Below are positions 1 through 6,469 of a DNA stretch of 9,546 bases, one piece after another (the stretch's first letter is position 1; every line of letters starts with the position of its first letter). The position numbers were made by a program, and so were the translations under genes. The notes under the pieces were generated by a model. It ran no database searches. It saw nothing but the letters and a program-made list of their open reading frames with translations, and was not told the DNA's origin. The stretch comes from WHSM01 sp050701635. GTDB lineage: Bacteria > Actinomycetota > Actinomycetes > Mycobacteriales > Micromonosporaceae. The DNA lies in the NCBI GenBank assembly GCA_050701635.1, contig JBOGDF010000224.1, positions 1 through 9,546 of the forward strand. Reading direction: 5' to 3'.

Positions 1-1149
1 GACCCCGGCGGCGCGGGACCAGGCGGCACGGGCACAGGCGGCACGGGACCAGGCGGCACGGGCACAGGCGGCACGGGCACAGGCGGCGACGGCACGGCAC
101 CGGGCAGGGGCACCGCCAGGGCGGACAACGCGCTGCGGACGGTGGCGGTGGTCGTGACGACGCTGCTGCTGCTCCTGGTGTTCGGTGCTCTGTTCGCCAG
201 CGCCGACGCCGCGTTCGGCCAGGTGATCGACGACCTGATCCCGGACTTCTCGCTGGGCGAGCTGGTGCCGCGCGGGTTCTTCGCCGTCGCGGTCGCCGGC
301 TTCGCGCTCGGCGCCGCCTTCCTGGCGCGGGTGCCGCCCCGACTCGACCGGCTCGGCACCCTGCACCCACGGCGGGTACGCCGCCTGGAGTGGCTGGTGC
401 CGCTGGGCGCCCTGGTGCTGCTGTTCGCCGGGTTCGTGGCGGTGCAGCTGACGGTGCTGTTCGGAGGGCACCAGCACGTGCTGCGTACCGCCGGACTGAC
501 CTACGCCGAGTACGCCCGCCAGGGCTTCGCGCAGCTGGTGCTGGTCACGCTGCTCACGCTCGGCGTACTGGCCGCGGTGGGGCGGTGGGCGCCGCGGCGT
601 ACCGGCTCGGACCGGGTGCTGCTGCGGCTGGTGGGCGGCGCGCTGTGCGTACTCACCCTGGTGATCGTGGCGTCGGCGCTGTACCGGCTGCACCTCTACC
701 AGCAGGCGTACGGGTTCACCCGGCTGCGGCTGCTGGTGGACACCTTCGAGCTGTGGCTGGGCGTGGTGTTCGTGCTGATCCTGGCCGCCGGCGCGCGGCT
801 GCGGGGCGGTTGGCTGCCGCGGGCGGTGGTGGGCACCGGGGTCGCGGCGCTGCTGGCGCTCACCGTACTCAACCCGGACAGCTTCGTCGCCGACCGCAAC
901 CTGGCCCGCTTCCACGACACCGGCAAGCTGGACACGTACTACCTGGGATATCTGTCGGCGGACGCGGTGCCGACGCTGGACCGGCTGCCCGAGCCGGAAC
1001 GCTCCTGCGCACTGGCCCCGATCGCCGCCGACCTGAAGCGCCCCGATCCGTGGTACGCCTACAACGCGTCCCGGGAACGCGCCCGCGACCTGCTGGCGGC
1101 GCGCCCGATCGACCAGGACACCCACTGCGACACGGTCAGCGGCCGGTAG
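1..1149 (+). CDS. DUF4173/DUF4153-type polytopic membrane protein, 3' part (5' end outside window)
   Basis: The frame is open from base 1, so the true start lies upstream; the GTG at 142 is only an internal codon. The visible part begins with a Gly/Thr/Pro-rich linker built from five-residue repeats. About six to seven hydrophobic segments follow, the first encoded around 142-200. After it comes a short extracytoplasmic stretch starting 'FASADAAF', then the segment 'TYAEYARQGF', both typical as I recall of the DUF4173 family of actinobacterial membrane proteins. The C-terminal non-membrane part (NPDSFVADRNLAR..., then LSADAVP) also fits this family and probably lies outside the membrane. The biochemical function of the family is not known. 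The gene ends with TAG 60 bp before a hydrolase gene on the same strand, so co-transcription is possible. Family call is good; function is open. Confidence 0.8.
   Translation, partial: DPGGAGPGGTGTGGTGPGGTGTGGTGTGGDGTAPGRGTARADNALRTVAVVVTTLLLLLVFGALFASADAAFGQVIDDLIPDFSLGELVPRGFFAVAVAGFALGAAFLARVPPRLDRLGTLHPRRVRRLEWLVPLGALVLLFAGFVAVQLTVLFGGHQHVLRTAGLTYAEYARQGFAQLVLVTLLTLGVLAAVGRWAPRRTGSDRVLLRLVGGALCVLTLVIVASALYRLHLYQQAYGFTRLRLLVDTFELWLGVVFVLILAAGARLRGGWLPRAVVGTGVAALLALTVLNPDSFVADRNLARFHDTGKLDTYYLGYLSADAVPTLDRLPEPERSCALAPIAADLKRPDPWYAYNASRERARDLLAARPIDQDTHCDTVSGR
16..90 (+). repeat. 15-bp in-frame tandem repeat coding a Gly-rich linker
   Basis: Five consecutive 15-bp units, alternating between GGACCAGGCGGCACG and GGCACAGGCGGCACG, with a degenerate copy before them at 1-15. 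They encode GPGGT/GTGGT pentapeptides, so copy-number change keeps the frame. The array probably extends upstream of the window. It forms a flexible low-complexity segment just before the first visible membrane helix. Confidence 0.85.
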
Positions 1150-1165
1150 CGTCGCACGCTGCTCC

Positions 1166-1203
1166 TACACTCTGCTCGCACCAGATAAGACACCACGGGG
1201 AGG
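1166..1203 (+). promoter_or_regulatory. Possible -10 element and strong Shine-Dalgarno for the RdmC-like hydrolase
   Basis: TACACT at 1166-1171 fits the actinobacterial TAnnnT -10 pattern. No convincing -35 is visible 16-19 bp upstream, so the promoter part is tentative. GGGGAGG at 1197-1203, six bases before the ATG at 1210, is a strong ribosome binding site and fixes the hydrolase start. Confidence 0.4.
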
Positions 1204-1209
1204 TAGTGG

Positions 1210-2073
1210 ATGAGCCGGGAACGGGTGCTGCGCGTCGGCGGCGTCGAGTTGTGCGTGGAGAGCTTCGGCGATCCGGCACAGCCGGCGATCCTGCTGATCG
1301 GCGGCGCCGCCAGCTCGATGGACTGGTGGGACGACGAGCTGTGCCAGCTGCTCGCCGATGGCGGCCGGCACGTCATCCGGTACGACCTGCGCGACACCGG
1401 GCGCTCCACCAGCTACCCGGCCGGCGCGCCCGGGTACACCGGCGACGACCTGGTCGCCGACGTGACCGGGCTGCTCGACGCGCTGGAGCTGCCGCGGGCC
1501 CACCTGGTCGGCGTCTCGATGGGCGGCGGGATGGCGCAGCGGATCGCGGTGCAGCAGCCGGAACGGGTGGCCTCACTGACCCTGATCGCCACCAGCCCGG
1601 GCGGGCCGGGCGGCCCGGACAATCCGGACCTGCCGCCGATGACCGACCGGATGCTGGCGTCGTTCTCCGACCCGGCACCGGAGCCCGACTGGTCGGACCG
1701 CGAGGCGGTGGTCGACTACATGGTGGAGGCGGTCGGCCTGTTCGCCGGCTCGCTCGGGGTGGACGAATCGCGGATCCGCCGCATCGCCGGCCGGATGTAC
1801 GACCGCACCACCGACATGGCGGCGAGCCAGACCAACCACTGGATCCTCGAAGGCGGCGGCGAGCCGCTACGCCCACAGCTGGGGAAGATCACCGCGCCCA
1901 CCCTGGTGCTGCACGGCACCGACGACCCGCTCTTCCCGTACGGCCACGGCGAGGCGTTGGCCCGGGAGATCCCGGGCGCCGAGTTGATCCCGCTGCCCGG
2001 GATGGGCCACGAGGTGCCGCCGCCGCAGCTGTGGGACGTGGTGGTGCCGGCGATCCTGCGACACACGAACTGA
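1210..2073 (+). CDS. alpha/beta hydrolase, RdmC (aclacinomycin methylesterase)-like
   Basis: A 287-residue single-domain alpha/beta hydrolase, full length for the family. The nucleophile elbow is G101-V-S103-M-G with Ser103 as nucleophile; Asp239 in 'HGTDDPLFP' and His267 in 'PGMGHEVP' complete the triad. The 'VIRYDLRDTGRST' block around residues 55-67 and the 'PGMGH' ending strongly resemble RdmC, the esterase that removes a methyl ester from aclacinomycin-type anthracyclines. No signal peptide is visible, so it is cytoplasmic. This RdmC-like group is widespread in actinobacteria outside anthracycline clusters and no polyketide genes lie nearby, so the substrate cannot be assigned; a general ester or lactone hydrolase is the safe reading. 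The ATG at 1210 is chosen because GGGGAGG sits six bases upstream. It follows the DUF4173 gene by 60 bp and ends convergently against the carbonic anhydrase gene. Confidence 0.88.
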   Translation: MSRERVLRVGGVELCVESFGDPAQPAILLIGGAASSMDWWDDELCQLLADGGRHVIRYDLRDTGRSTSYPAGAPGYTGDDLVADVTGLLDALELPRAHLVGVSMGGGMAQRIAVQQPERVASLTLIATSPGGPGGPDNPDLPPMTDRMLASFSDPAPEPDWSDREAVVDYMVEAVGLFAGSLGVDESRIRRIAGRMYDRTTDMAASQTNHWILEGGGEPLRPQLGKITAPTLVLHGTDDPLFPYGHGEALAREIPGAELIPLPGMGHEVPPPQLWDVVVPAILRHTN

Positions 2074-2078
2074 GCGCG

Positions 2079-2098
2079 CAGCCAGGCGGCCTGGGCTG
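2079..2098. terminator. Hairpin in convergent gap, likely bidirectional terminator
   Basis: CAGCCAGG at 2079-2086 pairs with CCTGGGCTG at 2090-2098 around a CGG loop, with one bulged G, filling the 30-bp gap between the hydrolase and carbonic anhydrase stops. There is no T-tract on either side, which is common for actinobacterial hairpin terminators. Position and stem strength support termination for both genes, but function is inferred. Confidence 0.5.
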
Positions 2099-2103
2099 AC
2101 GGG

Positions 2104-2724
2104 TCAGACGCCGTGGGCGGCGAGTTGACGTACGCCGCCTTCGGCCAGGCGGTAGGACAGGCCGACCACACCGAGCCGGCCGGCCGCGAGCCGCTCGGCG
2201 ATTAACGAGGAGCGCTGCGCCAGCAGGTCGACGGTGTAGCGGACGTGCTCCTCGACGGCGACTTCGGAGTCGGCCAGCGCGCGGTCGCGTACCGCGAGCA
2301 CGCTGAGCATCACCCGCTCCACCACGTCCCGCATGAATCCGGCGGGGGTGGTGCCGTGCTGCACCGCGTCCAGGGTGGCGGCGATCGCGCCGCACGAGTC
2401 GTGGCCGAGCACCGCGATCAGCGGAGTGTCGAGCACGGCGACGGCGTACTCGATGCTGCCCAGCACCTCCGGGCCGACGACGTGGCCGGCGGTGCGTACC
2501 ACGAAAAGGTCTCCCAGGCCGCGGTCGAAGATGATCTCGGCGGCCAGCCGTGAGTCGGAACAGCCGAACAGCACCGCGAACGGCCGCTGCGCCGGCGCCA
2601 GCGCGGTACGCCGGTCCGCGTCCTGGTGCGGGTGCAGCCGCTCCCCCGCGACGAACCGCTGGTTGCCCTCCAACAGCCACCGCAGCGCCTCACCCGGCGT
2701 CTGCGGCCACTGGTCGTCAGCCAT
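2104..2724 (-). CDS. beta-class carbonic anhydrase
   Basis: Interconverts CO2 and bicarbonate using a zinc centre. The 206-residue protein has the full beta-class set: C55-S-D57-S-R59 (zinc ligand Cys55 and the Asp57/Arg59 dyad), and H108-D-S-C111-G with His108 and Cys111 as the other zinc ligands. The segment after the first motif, 'DLFVVRTAGHV', and 'GSIEYAV' around residue 90 are also conserved in this family. The length is normal for bacterial beta enzymes and there is no signal peptide, so it acts in the cytoplasm. The ATG at 2724 lies inside the end of the MFS transporter gene (8-nt overlap), with a GAGG-type ribosome binding site six bases ahead. Translation is therefore probably coupled to the transporter. 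Whether the two proteins share a job, for example in bicarbonate or pH handling, is not shown by sequence. Confidence 0.93.
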   Translation of the reverse strand: MADDQWPQTPGEALRWLLEGNQRFVAGERLHPHQDADRRTALAPAQRPFAVLFGCSDSRLAAEIIFDRGLGDLFVVRTAGHVVGPEVLGSIEYAVAVLDTPLIAVLGHDSCGAIAATLDAVQHGTTPAGFMRDVVERVMLSVLAVRDRALADSEVAVEEHVRYTVDLLAQRSSLIAERLAAGRLGVVGLSYRLAEGGVRQLAAHGV

Positions 2725-4015
2725 CGACCACCTCGGCCTTGGCCGTGCCTCCCGCCGCGGTTTCGACCTTGGCGACGCCTTCCACCGCGGTGTCGGCCGG
2801 CACGTTCTCCCGCCGCGCCAGCGCGATGAACGGCAGCGCCAGCCCGGTCAGGCCACCCGCCAGCAGGTACGACATCGGGTAGCCCCAGACGTCCGCCGCC
2901 CGGCCCAGCACCGGCTGCGCGGCGATCCCGCCGCTGGAGCTCATCAGCGAGTCGAACGACAGGATGGTGGCCCGCTGCTGGGACGGGATCTGGGCGTTCA
3001 GGTACGCCTGCCGGATCGGCATCGACGCGCTGAACACCAGCGCCCAGATCACGATCAGCCCGATCACGACCCAGAAGTTGGTGAGCACCCCGGTCAGCAC
3101 GACCGCCACCGTACCCAGGCCTTCCAGAACCAGGATCACGGTGGTACGCCGCTGGAACAGCTTGCGGATGCGCGGCGTCAGCACGCCGCCGGCGACCTGC
3201 GCGCCGGCCACGATCGCCGCCACCAGCCCGGCGATCCCGTACGCCTTCGGGTCGCCCCAGAGCTCGAGCAGGTACGGCTGCAACGCGTAGAACACGTAGA
3301 TCGCCACGCCGCCGGTGAACGGGGCCGCCAGCATCAGGTACTTCACCGCGGGGACCCGCAAGCCGTACTCGACGGAGTCGGCGGTGATCCGGCGGATCTC
3401 CCGCAGCGGGCCGCGGCCACGGCTCGGGGTGAACCCGATGTCGCGCATCAGCGTGAACGCCACCCCGAACATCACCAGCAGGATCCCGGCCCGGACCACG
3501 AACGGCACGCCCAGGTTGGTCAGCTGCGCCAGGTAGCCGCCGGCCACCGATCCGACCAGCATCCCGCCCCCGGCGATCGCCTGGCCGCGGCCGAACACCG
3601 CCTCCATCGAGCCGTCGTACCCGGTCGCCTGTAGCGCGTCGACCAGCCAGGCTTCGGTGGCGCCGGAGAAGAAGGTGAACCCGAGCCCGATCAGCACGGA
3701 CACCACGGCCCACTGCCAGAACGGCCCCTCCACCTGCCAGAGCAGTACGTACAGCCCGGTGGACGCCGCCAACGTCACCGTGCCGAGCAGGAACGACATG
3801 CGCCGCCCCCGCATGTCGGCCACGATCCCGGTCGGCACCTCGAACAGCACCATGCCGGCGGTGAAGAACGCGTTGGCGGCGAACGCCTGGAGGTTGTTCA
3901 GCCCGGCGTCGAGCAGGAAGATCGTGTTGATGCCCCAGATCAACGACGCGGCGAGCGTGTTGCCCAACATCAGCCCGTAGTACGTACGCCGGATCGTCAC
4001 CGGGGTCGCGGTCAT
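2717..4015 (-). CDS. Major facilitator superfamily transporter (DHA1-like, 12 TM)
   Basis: A 432-residue integral membrane protein with about twelve hydrophobic segments. Motif A of the MFS, in the loop between helices 2 and 3, is clear at residues 63-72 (GIVADMRGRR). The 'EAWLVDALQATGYDGS' region between the first two helix pairs, followed by a glycine-rich helix, resembles a group of actinobacterial MFS proteins usually listed as drug or unknown-substrate exporters. The substrate cannot be read from sequence. The start at 4015 (MTATPVT) is preferred over the longer frame beginning at 4147, because GGGAGG lies five bases upstream and the extra 44 residues are Arg-rich and lack MFS character. 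The C-terminus carries an Ala/Val/Glu/Lys-rich tail made of a ten-residue tandem repeat. It is first in a two-gene unit with the carbonic anhydrase and is divergent from the VOC gene. Confidence 0.88.
   Translation of the reverse strand: MTATPVTIRRTYYGLMLGNTLAASLIWGINTIFLLDAGLNNLQAFAANAFFTAGMVLFEVPTGIVADMRGRRMSFLLGTVTLAASTGLYVLLWQVEGPFWQWAVVSVLIGLGFTFFSGATEAWLVDALQATGYDGSMEAVFGRGQAIAGGGMLVGSVAGGYLAQLTNLGVPFVVRAGILLVMFGVAFTLMRDIGFTPSRGRGPLREIRRITADSVEYGLRVPAVKYLMLAAPFTGGVAIYVFYALQPYLLELWGDPKAYGIAGLVAAIVAGAQVAGGVLTPRIRKLFQRRTTVILVLEGLGTVAVVLTGVLTNFWVVIGLIVIWALVFSASMPIRQAYLNAQIPSQQRATILSFDSLMSSSGGIAAQPVLGRAADVWGYPMSYLLAGGLTGLALPFIALARRENVPADTAVEGVAKVETAAGGTAKAEVVDG
2737..2796 (-). repeat. 30-bp imperfect tandem repeat in the MFS C-terminal tail
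   Basis: Two adjacent 30-bp units (2737-2766 and 2767-2796) match at about 23 of 30 positions. They encode TAVEGVAKVE and TAAGGTAKAE just before the transporter ends. In-frame duplication in a cytoplasmic tail is the simplest reading. Confidence 0.65.
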
Positions 4016-4020
4016 CTGGC

Positions 4021-4026
4021 CCTCCC
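4021..4026 (-). promoter_or_regulatory. Shine-Dalgarno deciding the MFS transporter start
   Basis: GGGAGG on the minus strand, five bases before the ATG at 4015-4013. This places the start 44 codons inside the longest open frame. The rest of the 121-bp divergent region (4016-4136) shows an isolated TTGACA on the minus strand at 4126-4121, without a matching -10 at normal spacing. Confidence 0.7.
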
Positions 4027-4136
4027 GAAGGCGGCGAAACAGATAGTCGTTGCGACCAAGCCTGCCACGCCGTACCCGGTCCTGATCACCGATGACGCGA
4101 ACCCGACCCCGCTGCGGCGCTGTCAAGATGGGTGCC

Positions 4137-4529
4137 ATGGATTTCAAGCTCGAACTGGTGCCGATCCCGGTGACCGACGTCGACCGGGCGAAGGCGTTCT
4201 ACCGCGACCTGGCCGGCTTCACGGTCGACGTCGACGTACGGCCGGCCGAGGGCGTACGGGTGGTGCAGCTCACGCCGCCGGGGTCGGCGTGCTCGATCGT
4301 GCTCTCGACCGGCCTGCCGGAGATCGAGAAGATGCGGCCGGGCACCGTCAAGGCGCTGCACCTGGTGGTCGCGGACATCGTGGCGTCCCGTGCGGCGCTG
4401 GCCGAGCGCGGCGTCGAGATGGGCGAGGTCGAGGAGGTCGGCGGCGGCGTGAAGTACGCGTCCTTCTCCGACCCGGACGGCAACTCGTGGACGCTGCAGG
4501 AGATGCCCTGGCGTACCGACGTCGGGTAG
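4137..4529 (+). CDS. VOC superfamily protein (glyoxalase/bleomycin-resistance/dioxygenase fold)
   Basis: A 130-residue protein with the paired beta-alpha-beta-beta-beta layout of the vicinal oxygen chelate fold. The N-terminal half has 'PVTDVDRAKAFYRDLAG' (residues 11-27). The C-terminal half has H75-L-V-V-A-D, then 'SFSDPDGNSWTLQE' ending in Glu122, where VOC proteins carry a metal ligand. The usual first His ligand position appears to be Leu7 (LELVPIPV), so metal binding may be incomplete or altered. Function may be an isomerase, lyase, dioxygenase or drug-binding role and cannot be chosen from sequence. Starts at 4092, 4128 and 4137 are all in frame; 4137 (MDFKLE) fits the fold best, but none has a clear ribosome binding site. 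CAAGAT seven bases before 4137 could be a -10 for a leaderless message, weakly supported. It is divergent from the MFS gene and convergent with cbiO, one base apart. Confidence 0.8.
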   Translation: MDFKLELVPIPVTDVDRAKAFYRDLAGFTVDVDVRPAEGVRVVQLTPPGSACSIVLSTGLPEIEKMRPGTVKALHLVVADIVASRAALAERGVEMGEVEEVGGGVKYASFSDPDGNSWTLQEMPWRTDVG

Positions 4530-4530
4530 C

Positions 4531-5355
4531 TCAGTCCCGGGGCGCCGTGAGGGTCGGGTCGAAGCCGTACGGGAGTTCGAGCCGGTGCGCGGCGAGCAGC
4601 GCGGTGTCGGCGAGCAGCTCGCCGGTGGGGCGGTCGGCGACGATCCGGCCCTGGTCCAGCACCGCGGAGCGGGGGCACAGCTGCAGCGCGTACGGGAGGT
4701 CGTGGGTGACCATCAGCAGCGTTACCGGCAGGCCGAGCAGGATCTCCGCCAGCTCCCGGCGGCTGGCCGGATCCAGGTTGCTGGACGGCTCGTCGAGCAC
4801 CAGGATCTCGGGCCGCATCGCCAGTACGGTGGCGACCGCGACCCGCCGCCGCTGCCCGTAGGAGAGGTGGTGCGGGGCGCGGTCGCGGTGCTCGGCCATC
4901 CCGACCGCGTCCAGGGCTTCGTCCACGCGCCGGCGCAGGGCGTCGCCGCGCAGCCCGAGGTTGGCCGGTCCGAACGCCACGTCCTCGCCGACCGTCGGCA
5001 TGAAAAGCTGGTCGTCCGGGTCCTGGAACACCACGCCGACCCGGCGCCGGATCTCCGGCAGGTGCGGCTTGGCCACCCGCAGCCCGGCGACGTCGACCTC
5101 GCCGCCGCACCCGCCCAGGATGCCGTTGAGGTGCAGCACCAGCGTGGTCTTCCCGGCCCCGTTCGGCCCGAGCAACGCCACCCGCTCCCCTGGCTCGATC
5201 CGCAGGTCAACCCCTCGCAGAGCCACCTGCCCGTCCGGGTACGCGAACCGCACGTCCCGCAACAGCAGCGACGGCTGGACCGCACCCGCCGGCTCGGGCG
5301 ACGGCACGACCGCCTCCGGCTCAGGCGACGGCACGGCCGCGGCCGGCCCGGTCAT
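4531..5355 (-). CDS. cbiO: ECF transporter ATPase subunit for nickel/cobalt, CbiO/NikO (EcfA)
   Basis: ATP-binding subunit that powers the Ni/Co importer encoded by the four-gene operon, at the cytoplasmic face of the membrane. The 274-residue protein has Walker A GPNGAGKTT (63-71), the Q-loop VFQDPDDQLF (109-118, a CbiO/EcfA-like form), signature LSYGQ (164-168, the usual Gly replaced by Tyr as often seen in this group), Walker B LVLDEP (185-190), and the H-loop His218. An N-terminal extension of about 28 residues with a repeated PSPEP motif precedes the ABC domain. The start at 5355 is chosen because its ATG overlaps the cbiQ stop as ATGA and has GGGAGG six bases upstream. It is the last gene of the operon. 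Only one CbiO is present, so the ATPase should be a homodimer, as known for CbiMNQO systems. There is no room for a terminator before the convergent VOC gene. Confidence 0.93.
   Translation of the reverse strand: MTGPAAAVPSPEPEAVVPSPEPAGAVQPSLLLRDVRFAYPDGQVALRGVDLRIEPGERVALLGPNGAGKTTLVLHLNGILGGCGGEVDVAGLRVAKPHLPEIRRRVGVVFQDPDDQLFMPTVGEDVAFGPANLGLRGDALRRRVDEALDAVGMAEHRDRAPHHLSYGQRRRVAVATVLAMRPEILVLDEPSSNLDPASRRELAEILLGLPVTLLMVTHDLPYALQLCPRSAVLDQGRIVADRPTGELLADTALLAAHRLELPYGFDPTLTAPRD
5291..5344 (-). repeat. 27-bp tandem duplication at the cbiO 5' end
   Basis: Two adjacent 27-bp units (5291-5317 and 5318-5344) are near-identical and encode the repeated VPSPEP segment in the CbiO N-terminal extension. 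Low-complexity Pro/Glu sequence, in frame. Confidence 0.65.
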
Positions 5356-6128
5356 CGGACGCCTCCCGAGGAGAGCACCGCGGCGACGCAGACCACGGCG
5401 GCGAGCGCCGGCACCCACATCGCGAGCAGCCAGGTGGCCGCCGGGGCGGCGGGGCCGTACAGGGTGGGCATCCGGCCGGCGTACCCCCGGGAAAGCATCG
5501 CGAGGTAGACGCGTTCACCGCGCTCGAACGCCCGCAGGAACAGGGAGCCGGCGCCGGTGGCGAAGGCGTACGCCTGCCACAGGAACCGCGGCTGGTACCC
5601 CCGGGAGAGCCGGGCGATCCGCATCCGCCGGGCTTCGGCGGTGAGCACTTCGGCGTACCGCAGCATGAAAGTGGCGATGCTGGTGACGACCGCGGGGGTA
5701 TGCAGCCGGTCCAGCCCCAGGATCAGGTCCCGCTGTTGCGTGGTGGCGGCGAGCAGCAGCGAGGACAGTACGCCGAGCGTGCCCTTGGCGAGGATGTTCC
5801 AGGCGCCGAGCAGCCCGTCGACGGACAGCGCCACTCCGAGCCAGGTCACCGTCGGCGCCGGCCCGAAGAACGGCAGCGCCACCGCGAGGATCACGAACGG
5901 CAGCTCGATCAGGCAGCGGGTGGCCAGCCAGCCGGGCCGGACCCGGGCCAGCCCCGCCACCACGGCGACCAGCAGCAGGTAGCAGCCGAACGCCCAGAAC
6001 TGTTCGCGCGGGGTGAGCACCACCAGCACGGTGAACGCCACCGACGCGACGATCTTGACTTCCGGTGGCAGCCGGTGCACCGGCGACTCGTACGCCAGGT
6101 ACAGCGGATGGCTGTGCCCGCCGGCCAC
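5352..6128 (-). CDS. cbiQ: ECF transporter transmembrane coupling subunit for nickel/cobalt, CbiQ/NikQ (EcfT)
   Basis: Scaffold subunit that connects the ATPase to the metal-binding membrane subunit. The 258-residue protein has the CbiQ opening 'GHSHPLYLAYESPVHRLPPEVK' in two parts (residues 4-14 and 15-25), several membrane helices, and two Arg-rich coupling motifs: 'EARRMRIARLSRG' near 165-177 and 'ERVYLAMLSRGYAG' near 205-218. These are the cytoplasmic helices that dock on CbiO. The longest open frame reaches 6314, but its N-terminal part is an Arg/Gly-rich shadow of the upstream gene. The GTG at 6128 shares its first G with the TAG stop of the PDGLE gene (TAGTG), so re-initiation after that stop is likely; only a weak purine stretch precedes it. 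The end overlaps cbiO by 4 nt. Confidence 0.92.
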   Translation of the reverse strand: MAGGHSHPLYLAYESPVHRLPPEVKIVASVAFTVLVVLTPREQFWAFGCYLLLVAVVAGLARVRPGWLATRCLIELPFVILAVALPFFGPAPTVTWLGVALSVDGLLGAWNILAKGTLGVLSSLLLAATTQQRDLILGLDRLHTPAVVTSIATFMLRYAEVLTAEARRMRIARLSRGYQPRFLWQAYAFATGAGSLFLRAFERGERVYLAMLSRGYAGRMPTLYGPAAPAATWLLAMWVPALAAVVCVAAVLSSGGVR

Positions 6129-6469
6129 TATGTCTCGCTGTCGCGCCGGCGGCGGCGTACCAGCGCGAACAGCCCCGCGCCGATGCCGAACACCAGCAGC
6201 ACCCCGAGCACCCCGGACAACCCGGTCGACAGGTACGGGTTGTCGATCCCCGCGATGCCGTAGTCGGCCAGCGGACCGCCCACCTCGTGCTCCTCGGCAC
6301 TGCGCGCCATGCACTCGCCGCCAGCTGGCCGGTCGGCTTCATAGGAGCAGCCCTGACGCGTGACCGCGTCCAGCCCGTCTGGGCTCGACGATGCGAAGCT
6401 GGAGACCACCCCGGCCAGCAGCAGCGCGAGCGCCAGCCCGCCGAGCAGGAACCACCGATACCGGCTCAC
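6128..6469 (-). CDS. PDGLE-domain small membrane subunit (CbiN/NikN-like) of the Ni/Co ECF transporter
   Basis: A 113-residue protein with two membrane helices (about 6-26 and 84-104) and an extracytoplasmic loop that starts with the signature P30-D-G-L-D (usually PDGLE) and contains 'GPLADYGIAGIDN'. PDGLE proteins take the place of CbiN/NikN in many metal ECF operons and help metal loading of the M subunit. The loop carries two cysteines, Cys41 and Cys53, twelve residues apart, which could form a disulfide outside the membrane. The tail is basic (RRRRR), consistent with a cytoplasmic C-terminus. The GTG at 6469 is chosen because it overlaps the cbiM stop as GTGA and GGAGGTGG lies seven bases upstream. 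The longer frame back to 6709 is Arg/Gly-rich shadow. Confidence 0.88.
   Translation of the reverse strand: MSRYRWFLLGGLALALLLAGVVSSFASSSPDGLDAVTRQGCSYEADRPAGGECMARSAEEHEVGGPLADYGIAGIDNPYLSTGLSGVLGVLLVFGIGAGLFALVRRRRRDSET

Noticed and set aside
1..90. CRISPR-like array
   Set aside because: Units are 15 bp, contiguous, without spacers and in frame within a coding region.
390..2099. 569-residue open frame across the DUF4173 and hydrolase genes
   Set aside because: Arg/Ala/Gly-rich low-complexity translation typical of an out-of-frame read of high-GC coding DNA; the real genes in the other frame have clear families and ribosome binding sites.
2418..3713. Long open frames antisense or out of frame to the MFS and carbonic anhydrase genes (also 2333-3634 on the plus strand)
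   Set aside because: They run through well-supported genes, have biased composition and no recognisable domain.
4121..4126. Perfect TTGACA on the minus strand as the -35 of the MFS promoter
   Set aside because: No TAnnnT hexamer occurs 16-19 bp downstream on that strand, so it is probably chance.
4016..4147. Longer MFS protein starting at 4147
   Set aside because: The added residues are Arg-rich without family similarity, and a strong ribosome binding site precedes the internal ATG at 4015.
6129..6314. Longer CbiQ starting at 6314
   Set aside because: The extra part overlaps the PDGLE gene and is Arg/Gly-rich shadow; the TAGTG junction and the canonical CbiQ N-terminus support GTG at 6128.
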